Shown in pieces: positions 46,281 through 55,320 of a DNA stretch of 64,000 nt. A program made the position numbers and the translations under genes. This DNA comes from Streptomyces sp. JJ66 (GTDB lineage: Bacteria > Actinomycetota > Actinomycetes > Streptomycetales > Streptomycetaceae). Under the pieces are notes generated by a model. That model was not told the origin of the DNA, ran no database searches, and saw only the letters and a list, made by a program, of their open reading frames with translations. Each line of letters starts with the position of its first letter. Position 1 is the stretch's first letter. Where the stretch lies: NCBI RefSeq assembly GCF_019303495.1, contig NZ_JAEVFI010000006.1, positions 1-64,000 on the forward strand. The letters run 5' to 3'.

Positions 46281-46332
46281 GGGTTCGCTGTTGGCTGGGT
46301 TCGCTGGGTTCGCTGTTCTGCTGTGTTCGCTG
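46281..46332. repeat. Four copies of a GGGTTCGCTG-like motif abutting parS
   Basis: GGGTTCGCTG occurs at 46281-46290, 46297-46306 and 46306-46315, and a variant (GTGTTCGCTG) at 46323-46332 directly touches the parS site. The spacings are uneven, so this is not a simple slippage array. Confidence 0.7.
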
Positions 46333-46348
46333 TGTTTCACGTGAAACA
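46333..46348. promoter_or_regulatory. parS: parS centromere site
   Basis: TGTTTCACGTGAAACA is a perfect 16-bp parS palindrome in the gap between the cupin gene and the small membrane protein gene. Confidence 0.93.
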
Positions 46349-46361
46349 CTCGCCGGCTGAC

Positions 46362-46679
46362 TCACCCCTCGGGAGGCGAGAAGACCACCATCACCCGCAG
46401 GTCCTCGCTGATGTGGTGGAAACGGTGCGGCACGTTCGCGGGCACGTAGACGACGCTGCCCCGGCCCACCGTCGTCGTCTCCTCTCCCACGGTCAGCACG
46501 GCCCGCCCGCTCACCACGAAGTAGACCTCGTCCTGGCGGTGCGGTTTCTGCGGGTCCTGCTCCCCGGCGTCCAACGCGTAGAGGCCGACCGACATATTCC
46601 GTTCGCGCAAGAACTGCAGGTACGCCCCATTGTGGGCGGCCCGCTCCGCCTCCAGCTCGTCCAGCCGGAACGCCTTCAT
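46362..46679 (-). CDS. Cupin-domain protein
   Basis: This 105-residue single-cupin barrel has motif 1 around PHRQDEVYFVVSGRAVLTVG and motif 2 VPANVPHRFHHI, supplying His/Glu metal ligands. It could be a small dioxygenase, isomerase or sensor. The start ATG at 46679 is followed in the family manner by MKAFRLDELEAER. It is divergent from the 4-span protein gene (54-nt gap). Confidence 0.82.
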   Translation of the reverse strand: MKAFRLDELEAERAAHNGAYLQFLRERNMSVGLYALDAGEQDPQKPHRQDEVYFVVSGRAVLTVGEETTTVGRGSVVYVPANVPHRFHHISEDLRVMVVFSPPEG

Positions 46680-46733
46680 CTCAGCCTGACCCCTCGCCGT
46701 TTCACCGCACGGTTCTGGGAGACCATTCCCAGC

Positions 46734-47108
46734 ATGGTGAATCTACTCGTCAAAACCCTCGTCAACGCGGTCGCCCTGGCCGTCGCCGTCTGGCTGCTCG
46801 GCGACATCACGCTGACCGGGGACAGCACGGGCAGCAAGACAGGCACGCTGATTCTGGTCGCCTTGATCTTCGGTGTGGTCAATGCGGTGGTCAAGCCCAT
46901 CGTGCAGCTGCTCTCACTGCCCGCTCTGCTGCTCACGCTCGGCCTCTTCATGCTGGTGATCAACGCGCTGATGCTGCTGCTCACCTCGTGGCTGGCCAGC
47001 GTGGTGAACCTGCCGTTCCATGTCGAGGGCTTCGGCACCGCCGTGCTCGGCGGACTGATCATCGCCGTCATCTCCTGGGCGATGGAACTGGTACTCGGCG
47101 ACCGCTGA
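46734..47108 (+). CDS. Four-span membrane protein of the phage-holin IV (DUF360-like) family
   Basis: This 124-residue protein has four hydrophobic helices and the family signature FGVVNAVVKPIVQLLSLPALLLTLGLF. Despite the family label, such genes are common in chromosomes and not tied to lysis. The function is unknown. The ATG at 46734 lacks a strong ribosome site; the frame is open far upstream, but that part is not coding-like. Confidence 0.85.
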   Translation: MVNLLVKTLVNAVALAVAVWLLGDITLTGDSTGSKTGTLILVALIFGVVNAVVKPIVQLLSLPALLLTLGLFMLVINALMLLLTSWLASVVNLPFHVEGFGTAVLGGLIIAVISWAMELVLGDR

Positions 47109-47164
47109 CCCACAGGGCGGCTCTCACCCGAACGGGCCGCCGTCACGAAGGAGCTGGAGCGACG

Positions 47165-48307
47165 ATGACCGAGCCCCGCCTGGGAGACGGCAGCCGCGTG
47201 GTGCGGGCCGGTCTGCCGCCCGAGGAGCCCTACGCCCCGGCGCTGCCCGGTCCCGTCTTCGCCGCCCACTACCACCTGCCCGGCGACCCCGCGCACGCCC
47301 CGTACACCTACGGCCGCGACGGCAACCCCACCTGGACCGGGCTGGAGCGTGCCCTCGCCGAACTGGAGCACCCCGGCGGTCCGGCGCATCCGGTGGTGTT
47401 CGCCTCCGGTATGGGCGCCATCTCCGCCGTGCTGCTCTCCCAGGTACGCGCGGGCGACGTCGTCGTCCTGCCGTCCGACGGCTACCAGCTGCTCGCCCGG
47501 CTCCGCGAGCAGCTGGAGGCGTACGGTGCCGAGGTACGCGCCGTGCCGACGGGCGGAGGCGAGCAGTACGACGCGCTGGAGGGCGCCACGCTGCTCTGGC
47601 TGGAGACGCCGTCCAACCCCGGGCTGGACGTGTGCGACATCCGCGCGCTCGCCGACGCCGCACACCGGCACGGGGCGCTCGTCGCCGTGGACAACACTCT
47701 CGCCACGCCGCTGGGGCAGCGCCCGCTGGAGCTGGGCGCCGATGTCTCGGTGGCCAGCGGCACCAAGGCACTCACCGGGCACGGGGACGTGCTGCTGGGC
47801 TACGCCGTCTGCAAGGACACCGCCGTCGCGGATGCCGTACGGCACTGGCGCAAGCTCGTCGGTGCCATCCCCGGGCCGATGGAAGCCTGGCTCGCGCACC
47901 GCAGCCTGGCCACACTCCAGCTGCGCGTAGACCGGCAGGCGGCCACCGCGCTGAGCGTCGCCCGGGCCCTGCGTGAGCGGCCCGAGGTGAGCGGGTTGCG
48001 CCACCCCGGGCTGCCCCAGGACCCGGCCCACGCGCTGGCATCGCGGCAGATGCGCCGGTACGGCTGCGTGGTCTCCTTCACCCTGCCCGGCCAGGCGCAC
48101 GCCGAACGGTTCCTCGCGGCGCTGCGCCTGGTGGACGACGCGACGAGCTTCGGCGGCGTGCGCAGCACCGCGGAGCGGCGCGGTCGCTGGGGCGGGGACG
48201 CGGTGCCCGCGGGCTTCGTGCGGCTCTCCGTCGGCGTGGAGGACGCCGACGACCTGGTGGCCGACCTGCTGCGAGCCCTGGACGAAGCGGACGGCACGGC
48301 GCCGTAA
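47165..48307 (+). CDS. Cystathionine gamma-lyase-like PLP enzyme
   Basis: This 380-residue member of the Cys/Met-metabolism PLP family has VFASGMGAISAVLL, ETPSNPGLDVCDI, VDNTLATP and the PLP lysine K201 in SVASGTKALTGHGD. It cleaves or synthesises C-S bonds of cystathionine, homocysteine or methionine; the exact reaction is unresolved. The ATG at 47165 follows GAAGGAG. It may be cotranscribed with the upstream 4-span protein. Confidence 0.88.
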   Translation: MTEPRLGDGSRVVRAGLPPEEPYAPALPGPVFAAHYHLPGDPAHAPYTYGRDGNPTWTGLERALAELEHPGGPAHPVVFASGMGAISAVLLSQVRAGDVVVLPSDGYQLLARLREQLEAYGAEVRAVPTGGGEQYDALEGATLLWLETPSNPGLDVCDIRALADAAHRHGALVAVDNTLATPLGQRPLELGADVSVASGTKALTGHGDVLLGYAVCKDTAVADAVRHWRKLVGAIPGPMEAWLAHRSLATLQLRVDRQAATALSVARALRERPEVSGLRHPGLPQDPAHALASRQMRRYGCVVSFTLPGQAHAERFLAALRLVDDATSFGGVRSTAERRGRWGGDAVPAGFVRLSVGVEDADDLVADLLRALDEADGTAP

Positions 48308-48395
48308 CCGTCACTCCCGGGGCGTGGGGCGCCGCGAACGGGCGTGGACAGGAAGGCAGGTTTCGGCCACCAGCCGGTGCGGCAGAACCACTGGC

Positions 48396-48881
48396 ATGGC
48401 ACCGGACCGCTCCGCCGCCCGCCCCGTGGTCAAGCGCACCGCGCGGGCCATCCTGCTCGACGGTGACGCCATGCTCGTCATCAAGCGGACCAAGCCCGGC
48501 GAGGAGCCGTACTGGATCACTCCGGGCGGCGGCGTGGAGCCGGGGGACGAGTCGGTGACCGCCGCCCTGCACCGGGAGGTGGACGAGGAACTGGGCGCGA
48601 AGGTGACCGACGTGGTCCCGGCCTTCGTCGACACCGTGCCGGAGGGCACCGCGGGCGGCGTGAAGGTGCAGCACTTCTTCGTCTGCCGCCTGACGTCGAT
48701 GAACCTCAGCCTGCGTCACGGCCCCGAGGTGGACGACCCGTGCGGCCTGTACGAGGTGGTGCGGCTGCCGTTCACCCGGGAGGGCGTGACGTCGGTCAAC
48801 GTCGTCCCGCCCTCCCTGCGGGCGTTCCTGGAGCGCAACATCGAAGGCGTCCGCGCCCTGCTGGCGCCCGACTTCGGCTGA
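48396..48881 (+). CDS. Nudix hydrolase
   Basis: This 161-residue protein has the Nudix box GGGVEPGDESVTAALHREVD with the REVDEELG core, which binds Mg and cleaves nucleoside diphosphates linked to another moiety. The surrounding ARAILLDGDAMLVIKRTKPGEE is typical of single-domain MutT-like members. The ATG at 48396 is taken as start; the open frame to 48324 is not coding-like. The substrate is unknown. Confidence 0.88.
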   Translation: MAPDRSAARPVVKRTARAILLDGDAMLVIKRTKPGEEPYWITPGGGVEPGDESVTAALHREVDEELGAKVTDVVPAFVDTVPEGTAGGVKVQHFFVCRLTSMNLSLRHGPEVDDPCGLYEVVRLPFTREGVTSVNVVPPSLRAFLERNIEGVRALLAPDFG

Positions 48882-48925
48882 CGCCCCCGGCACCGGGCGG
48901 ATCAGCCCGTCCGGCGCGGGCCGGA

Positions 48926-49903
48926 TCAGCCCCGGCGGCCGCTGAACCACTCCTCGTACGACGCGGCGCCGCCGTCCGGGCGGCGGGCCTCGGCCTCGGC
49001 CAGCACCTGCTGTGCGCGCTCCTGCCAGGACCGCGCCGGGGACGGCACCTCCCCCACCGGGTCGGCGGCGCTCGGCGGGCCGCCCAGCGGGTCACCGGCC
49101 AGCGGGTCACCGGCCAGCGGGGCGGCGGCGCCCGGCACATGGGCTGCGGGGGACGGCGGTGCGTCGGAGGCGGGCGGCGGGGCCAGCTCCACCGCCCGCG
49201 CCGGACCGGGGGCGGGCACCCCGTCCAGCCCTCCCGGCGCGCTCGGCCCGGACGGCTGCCCGGCAGACTCGCGGGCGGCACGGTCCCGGGCGGCGCCGAA
49301 GAAGTCGCCGCCCTTGCGCTTGTAGTCGTCCGTCCCCCAGTCCTGGCTGTCCTGCGCCGAGTGCTTCGGCGCGTACATCAGGTGCGGTATGTGCTTGGCG
49401 CAGTGGATGTACGCCTCCTCGACGCTCACCCGCACCCACAGTTCCGCCCGCCGCCCCGGCACGGGATCGTGCGGCAGGTGCGGGTACGCGGCGCGGATGT
49501 CGGCGTCCGGCAGGATCTCGGCCGTCCCGTTGATGTGGAGTCCGATGCGGGCACGGATGAAATCGACCAGGAGAATGCCGAGCTGGGGGTTCTCGCGGAT
49601 GTTGCCCAGGCTCGCGTGCACGCCGTTGCCCCGGTACTCGGGAAACGCGAGCGTACGCTCGTCGAGCACCTGGAGGAACCCGGGCGGCCCGGCGCGGAAG
49701 GTGCTGTCACAGGCACCCTGCCGGTCCGCCGTCGCGAGGAAGAACATCTCCTGACGCCGGGTGAACTCCCGCATGCGCTCGTTGAGGTGGTCCAGCATCT
49801 GGTCGCCGTAGAAACGGTTCGCCCGCTCCGTCGAACCGAGTTCGGCCTGGATCTCGTGTTCCCCCGCGCTGCCAGGTCTGCCAAGGCTGTCCTGCACTGC
49901 CAC
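48926..49903 (-). CDS. PNPOx-family flavin-binding protein with Pro-rich tail
   Basis: This protein of about 325 residues has a pyridoxamine-phosphate-oxidase-like split barrel in residues 30-210 (REFTRRQEMFFLATADRQGACDST, FPEYRGNGVHASLGNIRENPQLGILLVDF). A long Pro/Ala-rich tail follows, including tandem PLAGD repeats. It probably binds FMN or F420. GTG 49903 is the chosen start; GTG 49897 and 49918 are alternatives. It lies 19 nt behind the flavohemoprotein gene and is likely cotranscribed. Confidence 0.85.
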   Translation of the reverse strand: MAVQDSLGRPGSAGEHEIQAELGSTERANRFYGDQMLDHLNERMREFTRRQEMFFLATADRQGACDSTFRAGPPGFLQVLDERTLAFPEYRGNGVHASLGNIRENPQLGILLVDFIRARIGLHINGTAEILPDADIRAAYPHLPHDPVPGRRAELWVRVSVEEAYIHCAKHIPHLMYAPKHSAQDSQDWGTDDYKRKGGDFFGAARDRAARESAGQPSGPSAPGGLDGVPAPGPARAVELAPPPASDAPPSPAAHVPGAAAPLAGDPLAGDPLGGPPSAADPVGEVPSPARSWQERAQQVLAEAEARRPDGGAASYEEWFSGRRG

Positions 49904-49922
49904 GTCTCCCGCTCCCACTCGT

Positions 49923-51317
49923 TCAGTCTTCTGCGGCCGCCACGAGTTCGTCCAGAGAATCGTGCCGTATGCGATTGACGGGTATCCCCACACCCACGAG
50001 CGCGTCAACCCCGCTGCGTATCATTCCGGGCGGACCGGAGACATATCCGTCGTAGGCGCTCCACCGTCCCGCTCCCCGTACGGCGTCCGGCAGTTCGCCC
50101 GCGAGGCCCGAGGCGCGCACCGGGCAGCCGTCAGCCACCACCGGGCGCACCGTCAGCCACGGGTGCCGCGAGTCCAGGGTGAGCATCGTCTCCAGGTCGT
50201 AGAGGTCGTGGTCGCGGCGGGCGCCGTAGAAGACCTCCACCGGACGCGGGCGGCCGTGCTCGGCGACGTCCTCCACCAGCGCCTTGATCGGCGCGATACC
50301 CGTGCCGCCGCCCAGGCACAGCAGACCGTTGTCCGCCCGGTGGTCAACCGTCATGTTCCCGGCGGGCGGCCCCAGGCGGATGACGTCGCCAGGCCGGGCC
50401 CGGCGCACCAGCGCGCCCGAGACCCATCCGGCGGGCACGGCCTTCACGTGAAAGCTCAGCAGCCCGTCCGGCCGGGGCGCCGAGGCAAAGGAGTAACTGC
50501 GCCACACCCGCGGCCACCACGGCGTCTCCAGCGACGTGTACTGGCCCGCGAGGAACGGGTAGGGCTGGTCGGTGCGTACGGTGATCACCGCGATGTCGTC
50601 GGTGCGCTGCTCGTGCCCGACGATCTCGGCGTCCCACCAGGCCGGAGCGTGCTGCTCGTCCCTGGCCGCGGCGTCGATCATGATCTGCGAGATCGCCGTG
50701 TACGCCCGCACCCAGGCCGCCTCCGTCTGCGGTGACCAGCTGTGGTGCGCGTAGCGGGCCAGGGCGGCCAGCAGACACTCACCCACGGCCGGGTAGTGCT
50801 CGGGGCGGGTGCCGTACTTGCGGTGGCCACGGCCGAGTCCGGCGAGGTAGTCCGTGAGCACCGCGCCGTTGTCAACGTGCTGGGCGGCGGTGAGCAGCGC
50901 CTGGAACAACCGGTCGCGCTGGTGGTTCATCGAAGCGGGGAACAGGTCGCGCAGGTGGGGGTGACGCACGAACAGCAAGGCGTAGAAGTACGCGGTGACG
51001 GCGTCGGAGGCAGGCTCGATCTCGGCCATGGTCTGCCGGATCAGCGTGGCGTCGGCGGTGGGCGGCGCGGTTCCGGCCGGCGGGGCGGGGCGCTCCACTT
51101 CCGGTGGCCCACCGCCCTGCGGCCGGACGGGTGACGCGGGCGGCGGGGACGACGGAGCCGGGCCGGGCTGAGCCGGGACGCCACCGGGTGCGGGGCCACC
51201 GGGTGCCGGTCCGCCCCGCGACGGCTCCCCGGCCTGGCGCTGGGGCGTGGAGAACCAACCCCAGTCGCCGTTGCTGCCGGAGCCGGGCATCCCGTTGTCA
51301 GCCGACATGGTGGTCAT
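49923..51317 (-). CDS. Flavohemoprotein (globin plus FAD/NAD reductase) with Pro-rich N-terminus
   Basis: This 464-residue protein has an 85-residue Gly/Pro-rich leader and a globin domain (about 88-225) with proximal His165 (GRGHRKYG) and a B10-type Tyr in AYFYALLF. The ferredoxin-reductase unit carries the FAD motif RSYSFAS (273-279) and NAD motif GGGTGIAP (about 336-343). Flavohemoproteins oxidise nitric oxide to nitrate. The leader is unusual. It forms an operon with the PNPOx-family gene. GAGG precedes the ATG by 6 nt. Confidence 0.92.
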   Translation of the reverse strand: MTTMSADNGMPGSGSNGDWGWFSTPQRQAGEPSRGGPAPGGPAPGGVPAQPGPAPSSPPPASPVRPQGGGPPEVERPAPPAGTAPPTADATLIRQTMAEIEPASDAVTAYFYALLFVRHPHLRDLFPASMNHQRDRLFQALLTAAQHVDNGAVLTDYLAGLGRGHRKYGTRPEHYPAVGECLLAALARYAHHSWSPQTEAAWVRAYTAISQIMIDAAARDEQHAPAWWDAEIVGHEQRTDDIAVITVRTDQPYPFLAGQYTSLETPWWPRVWRSYSFASAPRPDGLLSFHVKAVPAGWVSGALVRRARPGDVIRLGPPAGNMTVDHRADNGLLCLGGGTGIAPIKALVEDVAEHGRPRPVEVFYGARRDHDLYDLETMLTLDSRHPWLTVRPVVADGCPVRASGLAGELPDAVRGAGRWSAYDGYVSGPPGMIRSGVDALVGVGIPVNRIRHDSLDELVAAAED

Positions 51318-51646
51318 GGTTGCCTCGTCCTCTATGTCTTCTGGCCGTTACGGCACCGTCCTGAACGGAAAGTGCCCTCTCATTTGCCCCTATCTGACGC
51401 GGTGATGTCACCGCGGATTTGGCAGGGACGACGTCCGGCCGAGCATTGCGGCGTGATGCGGGCCCGACCATACCGTTACCCCATCCATGCACAAGTGCCG
51501 TCCCCGCGTGGGCAATTCCGCGATTCCGCCCGTCTCGGCGGGAAATCACCGTCCGTAGCGCTGCTGATTGCCCGGGCCCGTGGGGACGCGGTAGAGACCA
51601 TGAAAAGCAGGCGCTACCCGGACCGGAACAGCCGTAACCTGCCGAC
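51318..51646. promoter_or_regulatory. Divergent region with an 18-bp inverted repeat
   Basis: CGCGGTGA-TG-TCACCGCG (51398-51415) is a perfect inverted repeat about 81 nt upstream of the flavohemoprotein start. It is a candidate operator, possibly for NO- or oxygen-responsive control, but it does not match an NsrR site known to me. Otherwise the 329-nt gap shows only short promoter-like fragments. Confidence 0.45.
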
Positions 51647-52099
51647 ATGAGTGATCTTGTGATACGCCCTGCCACGGCAGCCGATGTCGCGGACATCGTG
51701 GCGATGCTCGCCGACGATCCCCTCGGCGCCGCCCGCGAGACCCCGGACGACCTCGCGCCCTATCACGCCGCCTTCGCCGCCATCGCGGCCGACCCACAGC
51801 AACACCTTGTGGTCGCCGAGCGTGACGGGCGCACCGTCGGCACGCTCCAGCTCACCGTCATCCCCGGCCTGTCCCGGCGGGGCGCCTCCCGGGCACTCGT
51901 CGAAGCCGTACGCGTGCACGCCGACGAGCGCGGCGACGGCCTGGGCAGCGAGCTGATCCGCTGGGCGATCGCGCAGTCCCGGCGGCTGGACTGCGTCCTG
52001 CTGCAACTGACGTCGGACGCCTCACGCACCGACGCCCACCGCTTCTACGCCCACCTCGGCTTCACGGCGTCCCACATCGGTTTCAAACTGGCCCTCTGA
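51647..52099 (+). CDS. GNAT-family N-acetyltransferase
   Basis: This 150-residue protein has the GNAT fold: MSDLVIRPATAADVADIVAML, VGTLQLTVIPGLSR, an acetyl-CoA loop around ERGDGLGSELIRWAI and a closing RFYAHLGFTASHIGF. The substrate (small molecule or protein N-terminus) is unknown. It is a single gene that is convergent with the PBP gene. Confidence 0.87.
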   Translation: MSDLVIRPATAADVADIVAMLADDPLGAARETPDDLAPYHAAFAAIAADPQQHLVVAERDGRTVGTLQLTVIPGLSRRGASRALVEAVRVHADERGDGLGSELIRWAIAQSRRLDCVLLQLTSDASRTDAHRFYAHLGFTASHIGFKLAL

Positions 52100-52226
52100 C
52101 CCCGCTCTGCCCCGGGCTCCAGGCCCGGCCCTTTGGGAGTTCAGGGGCTTCGCTGCCTCCAGACGCGTCGGCGCCCCGGGCAGCCTCAGGGCCACCGCAG
52201 GGCGCCGACAGCGTCAGCGGACGCCG

Positions 52227-54914
52227 CTACTCCTGGCCGCTCCGGCCGAAGATGGTCCCGCCCGAGTCCTCCCCGGGCTCACCGGTGCTGCCGCCGCTGG
52301 GCTGGTCGCCACCGCCCGGGCCGCCCGTCTGGCCCTCGTCCGTGCTGCCTCCTGGGCCGCCACCCGGGCCACCGCCCGGGCCGCCGTCCTGACCACCGTT
52401 CTGGCCCGCGTCGGTACCGGCGTTGGCACCGTCGTCATCGCAGGAGGGGTCGAACGGGAAGCACGGCTTGTCGGGCTCGCTCGGGTCGGGCGTGGGAGAC
52501 GTCTCCGGTTCCTCGGTCTCCGTCTCGGTCGGCTCCGGCTCCGGCTCCTTCGACTCCTCCTCGGAGGGCTCCGGCTTCTCCGGCGTGGGCTCCGGCTGCG
52601 GCACGTCCCGGCCATCGACGACGTTGCCGATCGGGTTGGGCTCCGGGAAGGACTCGGCCGGCTGGCCCTTCAGCGCGGCCTTCATAAACTTGGCCCATAC
52701 CGCCGCAGGGATGTCGCCGCCGTGGATGGACGGCAGGCCGCCGGTGCCGTTCATGGACAACAGACGGGGGTTCTCGGCATCCTCACGGAACATCATTACG
52801 GCGGTGGAGAGCTGCGGCGTGTAGCCCACCCACCAAGCCGATTTGTTCTCGTCGGTGGTACCGGTTTTGCCTGCCGCCGGGCGGTCGAGGGCCAAAGCCT
52901 TCCTGCCGGTTCCGTCCTGAGCGATAACGCCTTCGAGCACGTTGGTAACCATGTTGGCCACGTTCCGGTCGATGGCCTGTTCCTTCTTGGGCTTCTCGAA
53001 GCCCTCCAGCTCCTCGTCGCCTCGTTCTACCTTCGTCACCGAGTAGGGCTCGGTCTGGGTGCCAGAGGCGGCGAACGTGGCGTAGGCGTCGGCCATGCGG
53101 ATGGCTGAGGGTGTCGAGGTGCCGAGCGCGAAGGAGGGGTTGATGTCGGCGAAGCTGTGCTCGCTGATCCCGGCCGCGGCGGCCGTGTCGCGCACCTTCT
53201 CCATGCCCACGTCCATGCCGAGCTGGACGAAGGGCGAGTTCGCCGACTTCTTCATCGCATAGCGCAGCGAGATGTGGCCGTAGTCTTTCCCGCCGTCGTT
53301 CACCTGACGGAAAGGCTCGTTTTTGTCCGTGAGGTAAGGCGAGCCGTCCTGGTTCTTGATGACGACTTTGTTATCACCGTTGTACTCACTCGACGGCGAG
53401 ATGCCCGTGCCCCCACTGCGGTAGGTGCCGTGCTCCATCGCGGCGGCCAGCACGAAGGGCTTCCAGGTCGAGCCAACCGGGACACCACCGGTGTCCGCGT
53501 TGTTGCTGTAGTGGCCGTTCTCGGCACCCGCGCCGCCATAAAGGGCGATGATCGCGCCATCGTTGGGCCGCACTGACGCCGCGCCGAACTGCACGAACTC
53601 GTCCTGTTCGCGCTCCTCAGGCTTCAGGTGCTCGGCGCGGGCTTCCTGGACGGCCTCCTCCAGCGCCTTGACCTTGTCCTTCTCGAAGGTGGTGTGGACT
53701 TCGTAACCGCCGAGGTCGAACTCCTTCGGGTCCAGGTCGGTCTTCGACTGCACGTACCGCTTCGCCGTCTTCACCAGGTAGTTGGTCTGCGAGGAGTCTC
53801 CGCCCGAGGTGGCCACGCGCTCCTTGATGTCCGGAAACGCAGAAAGCTCCTGGCGTTCCGCGGAGGAGATCATATCGAGCTTGACCTGACGGCCCAGAAT
53901 CCACGCGTAGCGCTCTTTGGCACGCTCGGTATTTGCCTCGGCCGTAGCCTTTTCGCTCACGCCGCCCGCAGGGTCATAGAGGTCGGGACCTTTGAGAACA
54001 GTGGCGAGGAAAGTGCTCTCACTGCGGTTCAGCTCCACGGCATCCTTGCCGAAGTACGCCTGGGACGCCGCCTGCAGGCCGTAAGCGTTACGGCCGTAGT
54101 AGGCGGTGTTCAGGTAGCCCTTCATGATGTCGGTTTTTTCCTCTTCAGCAGCCACCTTGATGGAGATGAAGAGTTCCTGGAACTTGCGGGTGAGAGTTTG
54201 GTCCTGCGAGAGGAAGTTGTTCTTCACAAACTGCTGGGTGATCGTCGAACCACCCTGGGTGTCCCCGCCCGTGGCCATGTTGTACACGGCCCGGCCAATA
54301 CCCTTGGGGTCGATGCCGGAGTCGCTCCAGAACGTTTCGTTCTCGGCGGCGACCACCGCCTCCTGCATCTCCGTCGGAATATCCTCGTAGTCGAGGTTCT
54401 GCCGGTTGGTGTCTCCCTCGCGGGCCATCACCGTGCCGTCCGCCCAGTAGTAGACGTTGCTCTGCTGGGTGGCAGCGGCGTTGGCCTCGGTGGGGACCTC
54501 CACCATCGCGTAACCGAGGGCGAACAGACCGATGAGCGCCAGCAGGCCCGAGAACACCAGGCCCGTAAGCTGCTTGAACGACGGTGTCCAGCGGCGGACG
54601 CCTGACTTGCCCGTGCGCGGGTAGTCGATGAATCGCTTTCTCGCCTCGGGCTCCGGGCCGCGCCCGCGACCGATCACGGTGGCGCCGGAAGCGCTCCCGG
54701 CAGGGGCCGCCTGGTCACGGCGTCGGCCGCCCCTGGCGGTGCGCTGGGCCGCCCGACGGGCTTCCGCGCGGGTGCCGTAGGGCCGGTCCTCCGGCGGGCC
54801 GTAGGAGCTGGTGGTAGGCCCGCTGGGCGGCGTGGCCGCGGCGCGACGGCCGGGTGCCGACGACGCGGCGCGACGGCCGCGTGACTGCGGCGGCTTTCGG
54901 CGGTGCTCGCTCAT
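52227..54914 (-). CDS. Class A penicillin-binding protein (transglycosylase/transpeptidase)
   Basis: This 895-residue protein has a basic cytoplasmic N-terminus, one membrane span (about 114-137) and a GT51 glycosyltransferase domain (AAENETFWSDSG near 191; GGSTITQQFVKN). The transpeptidase domain carries STWK (Ser482), SAN (557-559) and KTG (683-685). It polymerises and crosslinks peptidoglycan outside the membrane. The tail is Glu/Pro/Thr- and Gly-rich with GGPGG repeats and two Cys. ATG 54914 begins the protein; the frame is open to 55130. Confidence 0.94.
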   Translation of the reverse strand: MSEHRRKPPQSRGRRAASSAPGRRAAATPPSGPTTSSYGPPEDRPYGTRAEARRAAQRTARGGRRRDQAAPAGSASGATVIGRGRGPEPEARKRFIDYPRTGKSGVRRWTPSFKQLTGLVFSGLLALIGLFALGYAMVEVPTEANAAATQQSNVYYWADGTVMAREGDTNRQNLDYEDIPTEMQEAVVAAENETFWSDSGIDPKGIGRAVYNMATGGDTQGGSTITQQFVKNNFLSQDQTLTRKFQELFISIKVAAEEEKTDIMKGYLNTAYYGRNAYGLQAASQAYFGKDAVELNRSESTFLATVLKGPDLYDPAGGVSEKATAEANTERAKERYAWILGRQVKLDMISSAERQELSAFPDIKERVATSGGDSSQTNYLVKTAKRYVQSKTDLDPKEFDLGGYEVHTTFEKDKVKALEEAVQEARAEHLKPEEREQDEFVQFGAASVRPNDGAIIALYGGAGAENGHYSNNADTGGVPVGSTWKPFVLAAAMEHGTYRSGGTGISPSSEYNGDNKVVIKNQDGSPYLTDKNEPFRQVNDGGKDYGHISLRYAMKKSANSPFVQLGMDVGMEKVRDTAAAAGISEHSFADINPSFALGTSTPSAIRMADAYATFAASGTQTEPYSVTKVERGDEELEGFEKPKKEQAIDRNVANMVTNVLEGVIAQDGTGRKALALDRPAAGKTGTTDENKSAWWVGYTPQLSTAVMMFREDAENPRLLSMNGTGGLPSIHGGDIPAAVWAKFMKAALKGQPAESFPEPNPIGNVVDGRDVPQPEPTPEKPEPSEEESKEPEPEPTETETEEPETSPTPDPSEPDKPCFPFDPSCDDDGANAGTDAGQNGGQDGGPGGGPGGGPGGSTDEGQTGGPGGGDQPSGGSTGEPGEDSGGTIFGRSGQE

Positions 54915-55204
54915 GGGAACAGCTACTCCTCGGTCAGGCATCCGCGCCTGAAGGCGGCAGTGTACTTCCGGTCCCCCAATATGCGCCCCGCCGTAGTCGG
55001 GCACGCATGTCACCCGGGACGGTGACGCGTTCCTGCGGCACTGCGGTTCCCGGTGGTCTTCGCACGACGCCAGCCTACGCAGGCACAAAACCTGTTTAAC
55101 CTGACATTCACCCGAAAGGTGACCACCCAACGACCATGCACACGGTTGTGACCCCGGACACTCACCCCGCGCTTGCCGGGCCGCACGGCGGGTTCTATCG
55201 TCTG

Positions 55205-55225
55205 GATGTATCGAGTCGATACATC
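55205..55225. promoter_or_regulatory. 21-bp PadR operator
   Basis: GATGTATCGA-G-TCGATACATC is a perfect inverted repeat containing the ATGT...ACAT core typical of PadR regulators. TATATT at 55232-55237 is a likely -10 box, so the operator covers the -35 position and the gene downstream is probably autorepressed. Confidence 0.85.
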
Positions 55226-55320
55226 AGCGCGGTATATTCGGTGCGGCACTCGCCGCGCCGGCCCGTGACACATCGGCTCGGCGCGAGCGGCGAACAAGCG
55301 AGGAGAGGAGTGGAGCGTCG

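Noticed and set aside
45738..46349. A 203-codon minus-strand frame that begins in the parS site with FHVKH
   Set aside because: It overlaps the better-supported small membrane protein gene in another frame and its composition is that of a GC-rich shadow.
46734..47108. Phage origin for the holin-family protein
   Set aside because: The family name is historical; the gene sits among core genes with no lysin or phage structural genes nearby.
50439..50456. Possible sixth parS site in the flavohemoprotein gene
   Set aside because: Only the inner 10 bp TTCACGTGAA is symmetrical; the flanking GTT/AAC bases are wrong. FHVK-type codons are also common in this protein family, so it is probably coincidence.
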